Origin: Thermococcus eurythermalis
GTDB lineage: Archaea; Methanobacteriota_B; Thermococci; Thermococcales; Thermococcaceae
Length of the DNA stretch: 64,000 bases
NCBI RefSeq assembly: GCF_000769655.1
Contig: NZ_CP008887.1
Location: 868,001-932,000 of the forward strand
Direction: 5' to 3'
The first letter of the stretch is position 1. Each line of letters begins with the position of its first letter. The position numbers were made by a program, and so were the translations under genes. A model generated the notes under the pieces. The model was not told where the DNA came from and did no database searches. It saw nothing but the letters and a program-made list of their open reading frames with translations. Positions 54,772 through 62,898 of the stretch are shown one piece after another.

Positions 54772-55385
54772 ACCACCGGCTTCCTCCTCACCTGCCCCCT
54801 CGGGTACTCCTCCTCAAAAATCTCCGCGGTGAAGCGGTAGACCTTTGTATCTGGATCGAGCCAGCAGTCGGGCGGTAGACCGGCCTTCCAGCAGGTCTGA
54901 GCTAAGAACTCCTCCTCGTCCCAGCCCCACTCCACCGGCACCTGCGGGAGAAGTAGGCCGGAGTAAATGCCCTTCTCGATTATCAGGCCGTCCCTGCCGA
55001 CCTGTATCTTCCTCGGCCTCTCCTCCGGGGGCCCTTCCACCGGCTCCGGTGGTGTTAAAACACTGACTTCCACCGTCAGCTCGTCGAGCTCCTCAGGCCT
55101 AACCGGCGGGAACCGGGGGTCTTCGACGGCGGCATGAATGGCCGCTTTAATCGTCGCCTCGACCAGCGGATAAACCGGCAGTGGGAAGCCTATGCACCCG
55201 CGGAGCGCCATCTGTGGCGGGACGTTGTGGCGGTTGAGGGTCACGAAGACTCCCATCTTCTCCCAGAGCTCCGGCGGTGTGTCCTCTGGAGGTTCGATTA
55301 CTCTTCCGTTCCTCACGTACTCCTCGATGGCTTTCCTCGCGAGCCTGACGAGGAACTCGCCCCACTCGTCCTTAATCCTGTACAT
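54768..55385 (-). CDS. AMMECR1 family protein
   Basis: 205 residues from ATG 55385 behind GGTGGTG (GTG 55394 possible). The signature LRGCIGFPLPVYPLVEATIKAAIHAAVEDPRFPPV is the AMMECR1 core, followed by LTVEVSVLTPPE and GLIIEKGIYSGLLLPQVPVEWGWD. The C-terminus is cut off from the convergent methyltransferase by a four-base overlap. The conserved family, often near MEMO1 and AmmeMemoRadiSam genes, has no firmly assigned reaction; here none of those partners is adjacent. Confidence 0.94.
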   Translation of the reverse strand: MYRIKDEWGEFLVRLARKAIEEYVRNGRVIEPPEDTPPELWEKMGVFVTLNRHNVPPQMALRGCIGFPLPVYPLVEATIKAAIHAAVEDPRFPPVRPEELDELTVEVSVLTPPEPVEGPPEERPRKIQVGRDGLIIEKGIYSGLLLPQVPVEWGWDEEEFLAQTCWKAGLPPDCWLDPDTKVYRFTAEIFEEEYPRGQVRRKPVV

Positions 55386-55471
55386 CAGCACCACCCTAAC
55401 TGGTATTTGGCGTAAAGAGTTATTTAACTTTCCCGCAAAGTTTAAAAAATTGCCGAAAAAAGATAAGTCGG

Positions 55472-55807
55472 GTGTCGAAAGTGGTGATAGTCGAGTTCGT
55501 CATCGTGCCCCTCGGCGAAAAAAGCCTGAGCAGGTACGTTGCAGAGGTAGTAAAGCTTTTAGAGAGGAAGGGAGTTAAGTATCAATTGACGCCGATGGCG
55601 ACCATCATAGAGGTTCCAACCGTGAAGGAGGCATTCGCAATAATCGAGGAGGCCCACGAGCTCATGTTCAGGCTCGGCGCCGAGAGGGTCTCGACGACCG
55701 TGCGGATTGACGACAGACGCGACAAGGAGAGGCACATGGAGGACAAGGTCAAATCCGTAATGGCCAAGGTGAGGGGTGAGGATGAGGGTTCTCGTTCTGG
55801 CCATTGA
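55472..55807 (+). CDS. MTH1187/YkoF-type thiamine-binding protein
   Basis: 111 residues from GTG 55472; GTG 55481 or 55484 are alternatives closer to the family's usual start. VEFVIVPLGEKSLSRYVAEVVKLLERKGVKYQLTPMATIIEV is the characteristic ferredoxin-like half, with ERVSTTVRIDDRRDK following. Homologues bind thiamine or its precursor. The end overlaps the DUF373 gene by 26 bases. Confidence 0.88.
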   Translation: MSKVVIVEFVIVPLGEKSLSRYVAEVVKLLERKGVKYQLTPMATIIEVPTVKEAFAIIEEAHELMFRLGAERVSTTVRIDDRRDKERHMEDKVKSVMAKVRGEDEGSRSGH

Positions 55808-56948
55808 CCGTGATGACGATTTCGGCAAAAAGGCGGGCGTTAAGGGGCCCGTCATAGGGCGAGACGCCTGCTTAGACGCTGCCCTAAAGCTCAGCCTGGC
55901 CGACCCGGAGGACAGCGACGCGAACGTCGTCTATGCGGCCGTTAAGCTGAGGGACGAGCTTGAGGAGAAGGGGGAGTTCGACGAGGTTGAGGTTGCGATA
56001 ATCACCGGCCACCCGAAGGTCGGCCTGAAGAGCGACATGGAGCTTGCAAGGCAGCTTGATGAAGTCCTTAGGGTCTTCCCGGCTGACGGGGTCATTCCTG
56101 TCACCGATGGCGCTGAGGACGAGCAGATTTTCCCGATAATCTCGTCCAAAGTCCCGATAATAACCTCTCACCGCGTCGTCGTCAAGCAGAGCCCCGGCAT
56201 CGAGACGACGTGGTACATCATCGCCAAGTATATGAAAGAAATCCTGAGCGACCCCGAGGTCGCGCGCGTTGTCTTCGGTATTCCGGGCCTGATGGCTCTG
56301 CTCTACGGAATGGCAAAGCTCGTTGGTGTATGGTACCCCGAGAGCGAAAAGATAGTCTCAACCGTGATATGGGGAACTATCCTCCTGATAATTGGCGGGA
56401 TATTCTTCTCAAAGGGGTTCAATATCAGTCCCGGGCACATATTTACAGCTCTCAGACAAGCTGTCGTTGAGCAGTTTATTGTAGTGCTGTCATTTGTCTC
56501 CGGCCTGCTCATTATCGTCAGCGGTGCAATTAACGCGTACCTCAACCTGGAGAGCTATTCGCTCAAGCTGATTGGTAGTTACCCGGGGACGTCCCTCTTG
56601 GCGACGCTGATTTACCTGAACGCTCTCTCATCTTCAATTGCCATAGGCATCGCCGTGATGATGAGTGGCAAGGTTATCCACGCATACCTCAAGAGGGATC
56701 GCCACATCTGGTACTACGTCTCGGCCCTGCTCATGACCCCCGCGCTGTGGGTGACCGTAGACCTCACCACACGCTACGCGCTGGCGATACTGACGATATC
56801 GGACATAGACGTCTTCCAGAAACTGCTGTTTGCGATATTTGACGTCGCGCTGGCGGTTGTGGTCGGCGTCTACCTCCGTGGAAAAGTTAAGGGATGGATG
56901 GATGTTGAAGCTAAACGAAGCAATACGCGAGTACGAGCTAAGGCGTGA
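55782..56948 (+). CDS. DUF373 family membrane protein
   Basis: 388 residues from ATG 55782 behind GGGGTGAGG. N-terminal soluble part with AIDRDDDFGKKAGVKGPVIGRDACLDAALKLSLADPEDSD and later GVIPVTDGAEDEQIFPII, the DUF373 signature. Then about six membrane helices in the C-terminal half. Role unknown; the Asp-rich N-terminal motif may bind metal or nucleotide. The gene overlaps a coiled-coil gene by 47 bases, so the products may form a complex. Confidence 0.88.
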   Translation: MRVLVLAIDRDDDFGKKAGVKGPVIGRDACLDAALKLSLADPEDSDANVVYAAVKLRDELEEKGEFDEVEVAIITGHPKVGLKSDMELARQLDEVLRVFPADGVIPVTDGAEDEQIFPIISSKVPIITSHRVVVKQSPGIETTWYIIAKYMKEILSDPEVARVVFGIPGLMALLYGMAKLVGVWYPESEKIVSTVIWGTILLIIGGIFFSKGFNISPGHIFTALRQAVVEQFIVVLSFVSGLLIIVSGAINAYLNLESYSLKLIGSYPGTSLLATLIYLNALSSSIAIGIAVMMSGKVIHAYLKRDRHIWYYVSALLMTPALWVTVDLTTRYALAILTISDIDVFQKLLFAIFDVALAVVVGVYLRGKVKGWMDVEAKRSNTRVRAKA

Positions 56949-57978
56949 AGAGGGCCTGAAAGAGGCCGAAAAGCTCCGGAAAAAGTACGACAAATGGCTC
57001 GGCAAAAAGAAGAAAGAGCTCCTCAAGGCCGTTGAGAAGCTCGAAAAGGCCAGGCCCCCAAAGAAAGTTGATGAGAAGCTCCTTCAGATAGTTGAGACGG
57101 ATAGAAGGAACTACGTAAACGCGATAAGGCACGCCCTTGAGGGCATACAGACGATAGACGACCTTGGAAAGCGGCTCCAGGATCTGGCGAAAGTCCACTT
57201 CGACTACGGGAAGCACGTCATAATCCTTTTTGAAAAAGAGGTTTACGCCATCAACTCCCTTTTGAAGGAGCTCACTGAGGGCTACGCCAAGTTTAGGAGC
57301 GAGCTTGAAGAAAGCATTCCGCCAAAGATTGATGTCGTTGCAAAACTTGAGGAGCTCAGAGAGACCCACAGGGAATTCCTGGAGAAAAGGGAGGCCATTT
57401 CTAGGCTCGCACGCAAGCTCGAGGAGCTGAGGAGCAATCTTGAGTATGTTGTATCGTCCGAGGAGTTCGTGGAAACAAACAGGGAAATCCAAGATATCTC
57501 CAAAGAAATCCGCTCGGTTGAACTTGAGCTCCGCTCAAAAGTCTCGAAGCTCCAGAAGCCTCTGAAGAGAATGCGTCTCGGCGGGATAGCAGACGAGGTC
57601 GCCAGGGACAGCGGGGTTGCCCTTGAAAGGCCGAACGAGTTCCTTTCGCTTCTCAAGGCGGTGTACCCAAAGCTCGACGGCAAAGCCCAAAAATCCGCCA
57701 GGTGGCTGATGGAAAACTTTGAAGAAAGGCTCTCCGAGATGTCAGCCCTTCGTTCAAAGCTGGAAGAGCTCAGCAAAAGGCGGGAAGAAATTTTGGGGGA
57801 CACCGCGCAGGTTCAGGCCGAGTTCCAGGCCATAGAGCGGGAGCTGTCCATTCTGGCAGAGGACGTCAAGAAACTTGAGAAAAAACTGCTGAGGCTTGAA
57901 AATGAGCTGAAGGCGGAACTGGAAAAGCTTGAGGCTTACCTGGGGGAGCGCATCGAGCTGACCTCCTCCCCGCCCTGA
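56902..57978 (+). CDS. Long coiled-coil protein, 3' end altered by a mobile element
   Basis: 358 residues from ATG 56902 (the in-frame start at 56830 overlaps DUF373 more). Nearly the whole protein is heptad-like coiled coil (EAEKLRKKYDKWLGKKKKELLKAVEKLEKA, ELSILAEDVKKLEKKLLRLENELKAELEKLEAYL) interrupted by a globular-looking stretch (LKRMRLGGIADEVARDSGVAL). The last residues SSPP and the stop codon lie inside the terminal hairpin of the adjacent TnpB element, so the original C-terminus was probably lost. Co-transcribed with DUF373; perhaps a structural partner. Confidence 0.75.
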   Translation: MLKLNEAIREYELRREEGLKEAEKLRKKYDKWLGKKKKELLKAVEKLEKARPPKKVDEKLLQIVETDRRNYVNAIRHALEGIQTIDDLGKRLQDLAKVHFDYGKHVIILFEKEVYAINSLLKELTEGYAKFRSELEESIPPKIDVVAKLEELRETHREFLEKREAISRLARKLEELRSNLEYVVSSEEFVETNREIQDISKEIRSVELELRSKVSKLQKPLKRMRLGGIADEVARDSGVALERPNEFLSLLKAVYPKLDGKAQKSARWLMENFEERLSEMSALRSKLEELSKRREEILGDTAQVQAEFQAIERELSILAEDVKKLEKKLLRLENELKAELEKLEAYLGERIELTSSPP

Positions 57979-59385
57979 AGGACGAGGGTCAGTCCCTCGC
58001 CATGGACGGAGAGGTTCGAGGGGCCTCATTCAGGCCCAATTCAAAGCGGGCTTTCAGCCCCTCTGGCCGGGCCTCCGGCCAATTACCCCTACCTGCCGTT
58101 AAACCCTGCAGGCTTAGGGTTATAGTTTTCACAACCTTCTTTAAAATGTTGAAAGCTCCAACCAAGTCAGCGTTAAAAACAAGCCCCGTTGCGGGACACT
58201 TAAACAAACCGCGGACGAAGCGAGCCCCTTCGTGAGGCCTCCCGCAAGCAGGGCAAGTCCGAGAAGTGAAAGCCTCATCAACAACCACAACCTCAATACC
58301 ATACTCTTCAGCAACCTCAGTCAAACGTTTAATCACGTGATTAAACCGCCAAACGTGGGAGATGATGAAATTCTGCTTTTTACCTCTGTCGGAGTTTCTG
58401 GCAATCCCCCTCGGGTAGCCAACGACAATTCTTGAAACTCCTAAGTCGTAGAGTTTCCTAACCGTTTGTCTTACTGCCGTGTTGATGTAGTGTTTCGCCT
58501 GAAGTTTAGCCTTCCCGTGCATTCTTTTGAGTTTTCTGCTCGCTTTAGCTCCAGACTTGTTGAGTCTTGACTGGTAATCGGCAATCCGCTTTTGCCAGTA
58601 AAAGTCAATACTCTTCAACGGCCTACCGTTAACGAGGAAGCTTTTCCCGTTTTCAACGTAAACGGCCATTAGGTTGTTTACGCCCAAGTCAATCCCCGCT
58701 GAAAGGTTTCCTTTCGGCTTTCTTGGGAGTTTAACCCATTCCCTACCCTCAAGTTTTTCCTTGACAGTAAGGCTGATGTGAGCATACCACTTCCTTTTCA
58801 CGTCGTCATAGGTTATTTCCAAGCGTCCTTGCTTACCCTTCAAGTGTATCCTGCCCTTGAACTGAACTTCCAGCTTTTTGAATTTGCCAAGGCCTTTCAG
58901 AATCAGCTTGTTTCCCTCGATTCTGTACTGGTCGTTCCGGAGGACGATTAAGGGCTTTCTTCTCCCATCTTCCTTCAAGTAGTTTGGTGGTTTTGGCTTA
59001 AGTCAGTTGGGGAGTTCTCCGTTCCGCTTTTTTCGGAGGAGGGAGAAGAAACTCCACCAAGCTTCGGCGTTTTTCCTCGCTATTTGCTGGACTGTTGCAG
59101 AGCCGATTTCGTGCTTAAACTCCCCATAAACGGTTTTCTCAGTCTTGTTAAAGTCCACGATTTTGTTTTGGAAGTATTGTTGGCGCCTCAAGTAGTTTAC
59201 TCGGTTCCAAGCCTTGGCCCCAAGGTTGGCTAACTCAAAGAGTGTCTTCTCCTGTTCTTTTGAGGGCTGGAGTTTGAAGGTTATTGAACGCTTCATTTCA
59301 ATTGATAGTATGAATTTTAGGCTTTAAACTAGTTTCGCTCGTTGGGTTTACCACTTCCCCGCCGTGAACGGCAAGGCTCTCAAAA
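57965..59385 (-). mobile_element. IS200/IS605-type element carrying only tnpB (IS1341-like)
   Basis: The element is bounded by two hairpins with a TGAA loop: GCCGTGAACGGC at 59361-59372 (upstream of tnpB) and CCCGCCCTGAAGGACGAGGG around 57969-57988 (after the tnpB stop). No Y1 transposase gene tnpA lies in or next to it, so it depends on a tnpA elsewhere or is a fossil. Exact ends are uncertain by several bases. It is inserted between the coiled-coil gene and the endonuclease IV gene. Confidence 0.75.
57989..59296 (-). pseudogene. tnpB: TnpB (OrfB) RuvC nuclease split by an in-frame stop
   Basis: The frame 59296 to 57989 (436 codons) is intact except for TGA at 59005-59003 (codon 98), where TGG Trp fits (GELPN-stop-LKPKPPNYL). 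N-terminal fragment: MKRSITFKLQPSKEQEKTLFE with TVQQIARKNAEAWWSFF. Downstream: RuvC Asp in AGIDLGVNNLMAVY, Glu in VVDEAFTSRTCPACG, Asp in VFNADLVGAFNI. The zinc-binding second pair appears as CPATG, so one Cys is replaced, a variant seen in archaeal TnpB. A single nonsense change separates this from a full-length TnpB; sequencing error should be ruled out. Confidence 0.88.
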
Positions 59386-59432
59386 GAAAAATGTAATAAA
59401 ATAGGTTTACCTAATTCCTTTTGGTGGTGGAG

Positions 59433-60278
59433 ATGTTCAAGGTTGACAGGCTCCGCTTTGGAACCGCGGGGATTCCCCTTTCTGCCCCGAAGCGCTCAAC
59501 GATAGACGGCATCATCCACGTGAGGAACCTCGGGCTCGATGCAATGGAGCTAGAGTTCGTCCGCGGTGTGAACATCAAGCCCGAGCTTGCCAAGAAAATA
59601 AAGTACGTCGCCAAAAAGCACGACGTCCTGCTCACAGCTCACGCGCCCTACTACATCAACCTCAACGCGAGCGAGAAGGCCAAGGTCGAAGCCAGCAAGA
59701 GGAGGATAATCCAAAGTGCGGAGAGGCTTCATCAGGCGGGGGGCTGGAGCGTCGTTTTCCACGCCGGCTACTACCTGAAGCAGGACCCCGCGAAGGTCTA
59801 CAACAGGATTAAGGACGCGTTGAAGGAAATAGAAAAGGAGCTCATGGACAGGGGGATAGAGGTGTGGATACGGCCCGAGCTGACAGGGAAGCCGACGCAG
59901 TTCGGTGACCTGAAGGAGATAGTGAAGCTGAGTGAAGAGCTGGAGATGGTTCTGCCCACGATAGACTTTGCCCACGCCCACGCGAGGAACAAGGGCAAGT
60001 GCAACTCGGCCGAGGAGTGGCGCGAAATGCTGAGCTTTATGGAAGACAGGCTGGGCAGGGAAGCCCTCGACAACATGCACATCCACGTGAGCGGCATCGA
60101 GTACACGGATAAGGGCGAGAAGAGGCACCTGAACCTCCAGGAGAGCGACATGAACTGGGAAGACCTGCTCGGAGTCCTCAAGGAGTTCCGAGTTAGGGGT
60201 GTCGTCATAAGCGAGAGTCCCAACATCGAGGGTGATGCGCTCTTGATGAAGAAGAAGTACGAGGAGATAAAGGTCTAA
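59433..60278 (+). CDS. nfo: Endonuclease IV-like (AP endonuclease family)
   Basis: 281 residues from ATG 59433 behind GGTGGTGG. TIM barrel with metal/active-site blocks: FGTAGIPLSAPKRS, HAPYYINLNASEK, VVFHAGYYLKQDP, WIRPELTGKPTQFGD, PTIDFAHAHARNKGKC and IHVSGIEYTDKGEKRHLNL, ending with VISESP. These place it in the AP endonuclease 2 family near Nfo. It probably cuts at abasic sites in base excision repair. Confidence 0.88.
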   Translation: MFKVDRLRFGTAGIPLSAPKRSTIDGIIHVRNLGLDAMELEFVRGVNIKPELAKKIKYVAKKHDVLLTAHAPYYINLNASEKAKVEASKRRIIQSAERLHQAGGWSVVFHAGYYLKQDPAKVYNRIKDALKEIEKELMDRGIEVWIRPELTGKPTQFGDLKEIVKLSEELEMVLPTIDFAHAHARNKGKCNSAEEWREMLSFMEDRLGREALDNMHIHVSGIEYTDKGEKRHLNLQESDMNWEDLLGVLKEFRVRGVVISESPNIEGDALLMKKKYEEIKV

Positions 60279-60318
60279 AGCCCAATTCCAGAAGTCAGAC
60301 CTTCGGGAAAAGCTCTGT

Positions 60319-60858
60319 TTACCTGGAGCTTTTTTGTGCCCTTTTCTGGCCTCTTGTTTTGAGGCATTCGATTAGGGCCTTTAGAATCTCATCGTCACCC
60401 TCTGAAAGGATTTCGGCGATTCTCTCGGCTATAAGGTTCTTCTGAAGAATGGCCTCTATTCTCCTTTTGATTTTTTCCGCTTCCTCGCTCTCGTCCCCTT
60501 CAAGCTTCTCAAGGGCCTTCAGGAGGCTTGCCCTCATCTCCTTTACGTCTTCCTCGATTTTCCGGTAATAGGCCTCGCGACGCCAGTCCTGAATGTTCTT
60601 TGTGGCGGTGTAGTAGGCCTTCCTGTCTCCAGGCTTTTTTATTCTCGTCACGAGCCCGATGCTCTCAAGAAACTTGAGGGCGCTGCTGACGTGGGAAATG
60701 GAGTATCCCGTTCTCTCCGCTATTTCTCTAAGGCTCATGGGTTCTTCCTCAAAGAATAGCAGACCGTAGATGTAGCCGTAAAGCTCGCTAAGGCCAAACT
60801 TTCGCGCGGTTCTCGCGAAGTGCTCCATCATTATGCGCTTGGCTTCCTTCACACCCAC
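60319..60858 (-). CDS. GbsR/MarR-like winged-helix regulator
   Basis: 179 residues. DNA-binding part LREIAERTGYSISHVSSALKFLESIGLVTRIKKPGDRKAYYTAT with a GYIYGLLFFEEEPMS lead-in, the GbsR-group pattern, then a long helical C-terminal half (REAYYRKIEEDVKEMRASLLKALEKLEG). Second gene of a leftward pair after an Lrp-RAM-like gene (three-base gap). Probably autoregulated through the palindrome at the operon head. Confidence 0.85.
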   Translation of the reverse strand: MGVKEAKRIMMEHFARTARKFGLSELYGYIYGLLFFEEEPMSLREIAERTGYSISHVSSALKFLESIGLVTRIKKPGDRKAYYTATKNIQDWRREAYYRKIEEDVKEMRASLLKALEKLEGDESEEAEKIKRRIEAILQKNLIAERIAEILSEGDDEILKALIECLKTRGQKRAQKSSR

Positions 60859-60861
60859 GCA

Positions 60862-61089
60862 TCATTCCCCCGCGATGACCAGGGTGTCAATGGAAAGAAT
60901 CTGGCCGCCGTTTAAAAGTTCTCTTTCGAGGGACGAGAGCTCCTCAAGGTCGTTTACCCGAACTTTAAGGAGCATGTCGTATTCTCCATAGAGCCGGTGC
61001 ACCTCAAGGGTCTGGGGGAGGCTTTTTAGGGACTCCAGAACTTCAAAATCGTGCCTCGAATCTGTCACGAGGAGCATGAAAGCTTCCAT
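60862..61089 (-). CDS. Stand-alone Lrp/AsnC effector (RAM) domain protein
   Basis: 75 residues from ATG 61089, five bases after GGTGA. It has the ferredoxin-like RAM fold (EAFMLLVTDSRHDFEVLESLKSLPQTLEVHRLYGEYDMLLKVRVNDLEEL) and no HTH domain. Such small ligand-binding units pair with other regulators; the next gene encodes an HTH protein, so the two may form a split sensor-regulator. Confidence 0.8.
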   Translation of the reverse strand: MEAFMLLVTDSRHDFEVLESLKSLPQTLEVHRLYGEYDMLLKVRVNDLEELSSLERELLNGGQILSIDTLVIAGE

Positions 61090-61120
61090 AGGGGTCACCG
61101 GTTTATGTAGGAAGTCTCAA

Positions 61121-61130
61121 CATATAAAAC
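61121..61130 (-). promoter_or_regulatory. TATA box of the RAM-GbsR operon
   Basis: Minus strand GTTTTATATG, about 32 bases before ATG 61089. Confidence 0.6.
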
Positions 61131-61151
61131 TTTCGGAAATTTCCGAAAGTT
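61128..61151. promoter_or_regulatory. 24-bp perfect palindrome at the BRE/TATA edge
   Basis: AACTTTCGGAAA is followed immediately by its exact inverted repeat, with no mismatch over 24 bp. It overlaps the upstream edge of the minus-strand TATA box, an ideal place for a repressor or activator dimer. It also lies 20-43 bp after the convergent-side stop of the radical SAM gene, and is followed by TTTT on the minus strand, so a terminator role is possible. Confidence 0.65.
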
Positions 61152-61170
61152 GTGAAAAACAAAAATGCTA

Positions 61171-62778
61171 TCAGTAGGCCTCGACAAGGCTCGGCTGGCC
61201 GTGCCACCTGTGCTCCTCAACCTCGATGCGGACCTCCAGGGGTTCGAGGGGCTTTACCTCGTATCCCTTACTCCTGCCCCACTTCTCTATCTGCCTCAGC
61301 ACGACCCTCGTCCCGATGCGGGCGAGCGGGTAGAACGGAATCAGGAACGGGTTGCCCTTCATGACCATCGGTAGCCCGCGTATTACCTCGTCCATCATGT
61401 GTTTCCATGCGTAGTACAGGTGCAGGAACTGTCCGTAGGTTATCATCTCGTCTATGCGGTAGAACTCCTGGTCTCTGAGGAGCCCCATTGGAATGAAGGC
61501 CAGCGGGGTCACGGTAAAGTGCGCTCTGTTGCCGAGCTTCGCCTTGAGCTCCTCCTCCATCGTGATTATCAGCTGGGCAGTCATTATCTCGTCCTCATCG
61601 GTGTCTCCAGGAAGGCCCAATATCGTCGTGTAGGCCGGGAACCAGTAGTTCTTGTTAAGGACGTAGGTTCCGTTGAGCAGAACCCAGGGCCACTCCTCGG
61701 GTGAGAATGGCTTCATCTTGTTGTTCATGTACTTTCCAATGAGCCTCGGCGAGGCCGTCTCAAAGCCCACCTGTATGCCAATCCAGTGGTTCGGCCCTGC
61801 CTCGACTATTTCTGATATGCGTTCTATCATCCCCGGGTTCGCTAAAGCGCCTGCCACCGCGCCGTGGGTCGGGTTGACGTTCCTTGTGTATCTCCTGGCC
61901 ATCTCGAAGAGCTCTACAACAGCTTCGGCGTTCGGATAGAAGTTCCTCTTGTCCTCGACCTTGTAGAGGAAGATGTCCTCGCTGTGGAGCCATGCGTGGT
62001 CTATGCCCGCTTTTACGTTGAGCCTTATCTCGGCCTCGATGTTTTCAAGGGGTATGTAGCGGGCCACCCTCAGGTTCGGCTCGCAGAAGCGGCAGCCCCT
62101 TCCGCAGCCGCGCATGACCTCGATGAGGCCCTTGTACGAGGGGGCAACTATAGTGGGAATCTGCTCGACCCTCGGCCAGCCCTTTATGAATATCGTTTCG
62201 TCGGCGCTCCCGGATTCGATGTCCCTGAAGAGGTCGCCGGCAACGTGGTCGACCTCGCCTATAACGACGTGGTCAATCCTGAGCTTTTCCCGCTCTTCCC
62301 TTCTGAAGTCCACCTGCCAGGCTCCCGGGCCTCCGACGACGAGCTTGAAGTCCAGCCCCTTCGCGTCCCTGATGCGGTTTATCCTCTCGACGAGCTCCCT
62401 GAACTTGACCTTGGTGTAGTTCGTCCATTTCCCGCCGTTCGTGAACATCATGCTCACGGGGCCGAGTCCGAGGGGGTCCATCTCGTATAGGGCCACAACG
62501 GTTGTGTCCCTGCCGATGAACTTCTCTATCCTGCGCGGGTGGGCGACGACAACTTCGTCCCGCCTAAAGCCGTCTCTGAGGAGTGCCGCCTCGACCTTCC
62601 TGAGACCGTAGGGAGCCTGCGTTAAAACGCCGTTCTCGTCTGGAAGCTGGGTGTCAAGGAGCCTGAAGACCCACTTTGGAAGCTTGTCGTAGGGTGCACA
62701 GCCCAGGAAGTCCAGCAGGGGGACGTCGTGGTACGTGCTCGTCAGCGTTTCGTCGGTCGTCAGCACGATTCGAGTCAT
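61171..62778 (-). CDS. B12-binding-like/radical SAM Fe-S protein
   Basis: 535 residues from ATG 62778 behind GGTGACC. The N-terminal part (about 1-200) resembles a cobalamin-binding Rossmann domain (FKLVVGGPGAWQVDF, DHVVIGEVDHVAGDLFRDI). The radical SAM cluster motif is RGCGRGCRFC (C-x3-C-x2-C) near residue 223, followed by IPLENIEAEIRLNVKAGIDHAWLHSEDIFLY and PTHGAVAGALANPGMI. Such proteins are methylthiotransferase-like or B12-radical SAM enzymes; the substrate is unknown. Confidence 0.9.
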   Translation of the reverse strand: MTRIVLTTDETLTSTYHDVPLLDFLGCAPYDKLPKWVFRLLDTQLPDENGVLTQAPYGLRKVEAALLRDGFRRDEVVVAHPRRIEKFIGRDTTVVALYEMDPLGLGPVSMMFTNGGKWTNYTKVKFRELVERINRIRDAKGLDFKLVVGGPGAWQVDFRREEREKLRIDHVVIGEVDHVAGDLFRDIESGSADETIFIKGWPRVEQIPTIVAPSYKGLIEVMRGCGRGCRFCEPNLRVARYIPLENIEAEIRLNVKAGIDHAWLHSEDIFLYKVEDKRNFYPNAEAVVELFEMARRYTRNVNPTHGAVAGALANPGMIERISEIVEAGPNHWIGIQVGFETASPRLIGKYMNNKMKPFSPEEWPWVLLNGTYVLNKNYWFPAYTTILGLPGDTDEDEIMTAQLIITMEEELKAKLGNRAHFTVTPLAFIPMGLLRDQEFYRIDEMITYGQFLHLYYAWKHMMDEVIRGLPMVMKGNPFLIPFYPLARIGTRVVLRQIEKWGRSKGYEVKPLEPLEVRIEVEEHRWHGQPSLVEAY

Positions 62779-62898
62779 TTTGGTCACCATAGGTATGAAA
62801 GAAAAACTGCATATTTAAGAGTTTCCATTTTCTTTAATACCCAAAGTGCCAATTTGGAATATGTCGGTATCAAACTATATAAAAAAGTAAAAAAACGT

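Noticed and set aside
57989-59296. CRISPR-Cas12 effector
   Set aside because: RuvC residues and size fit TnpB of an IS605-type element; no array and no cas genes are present.
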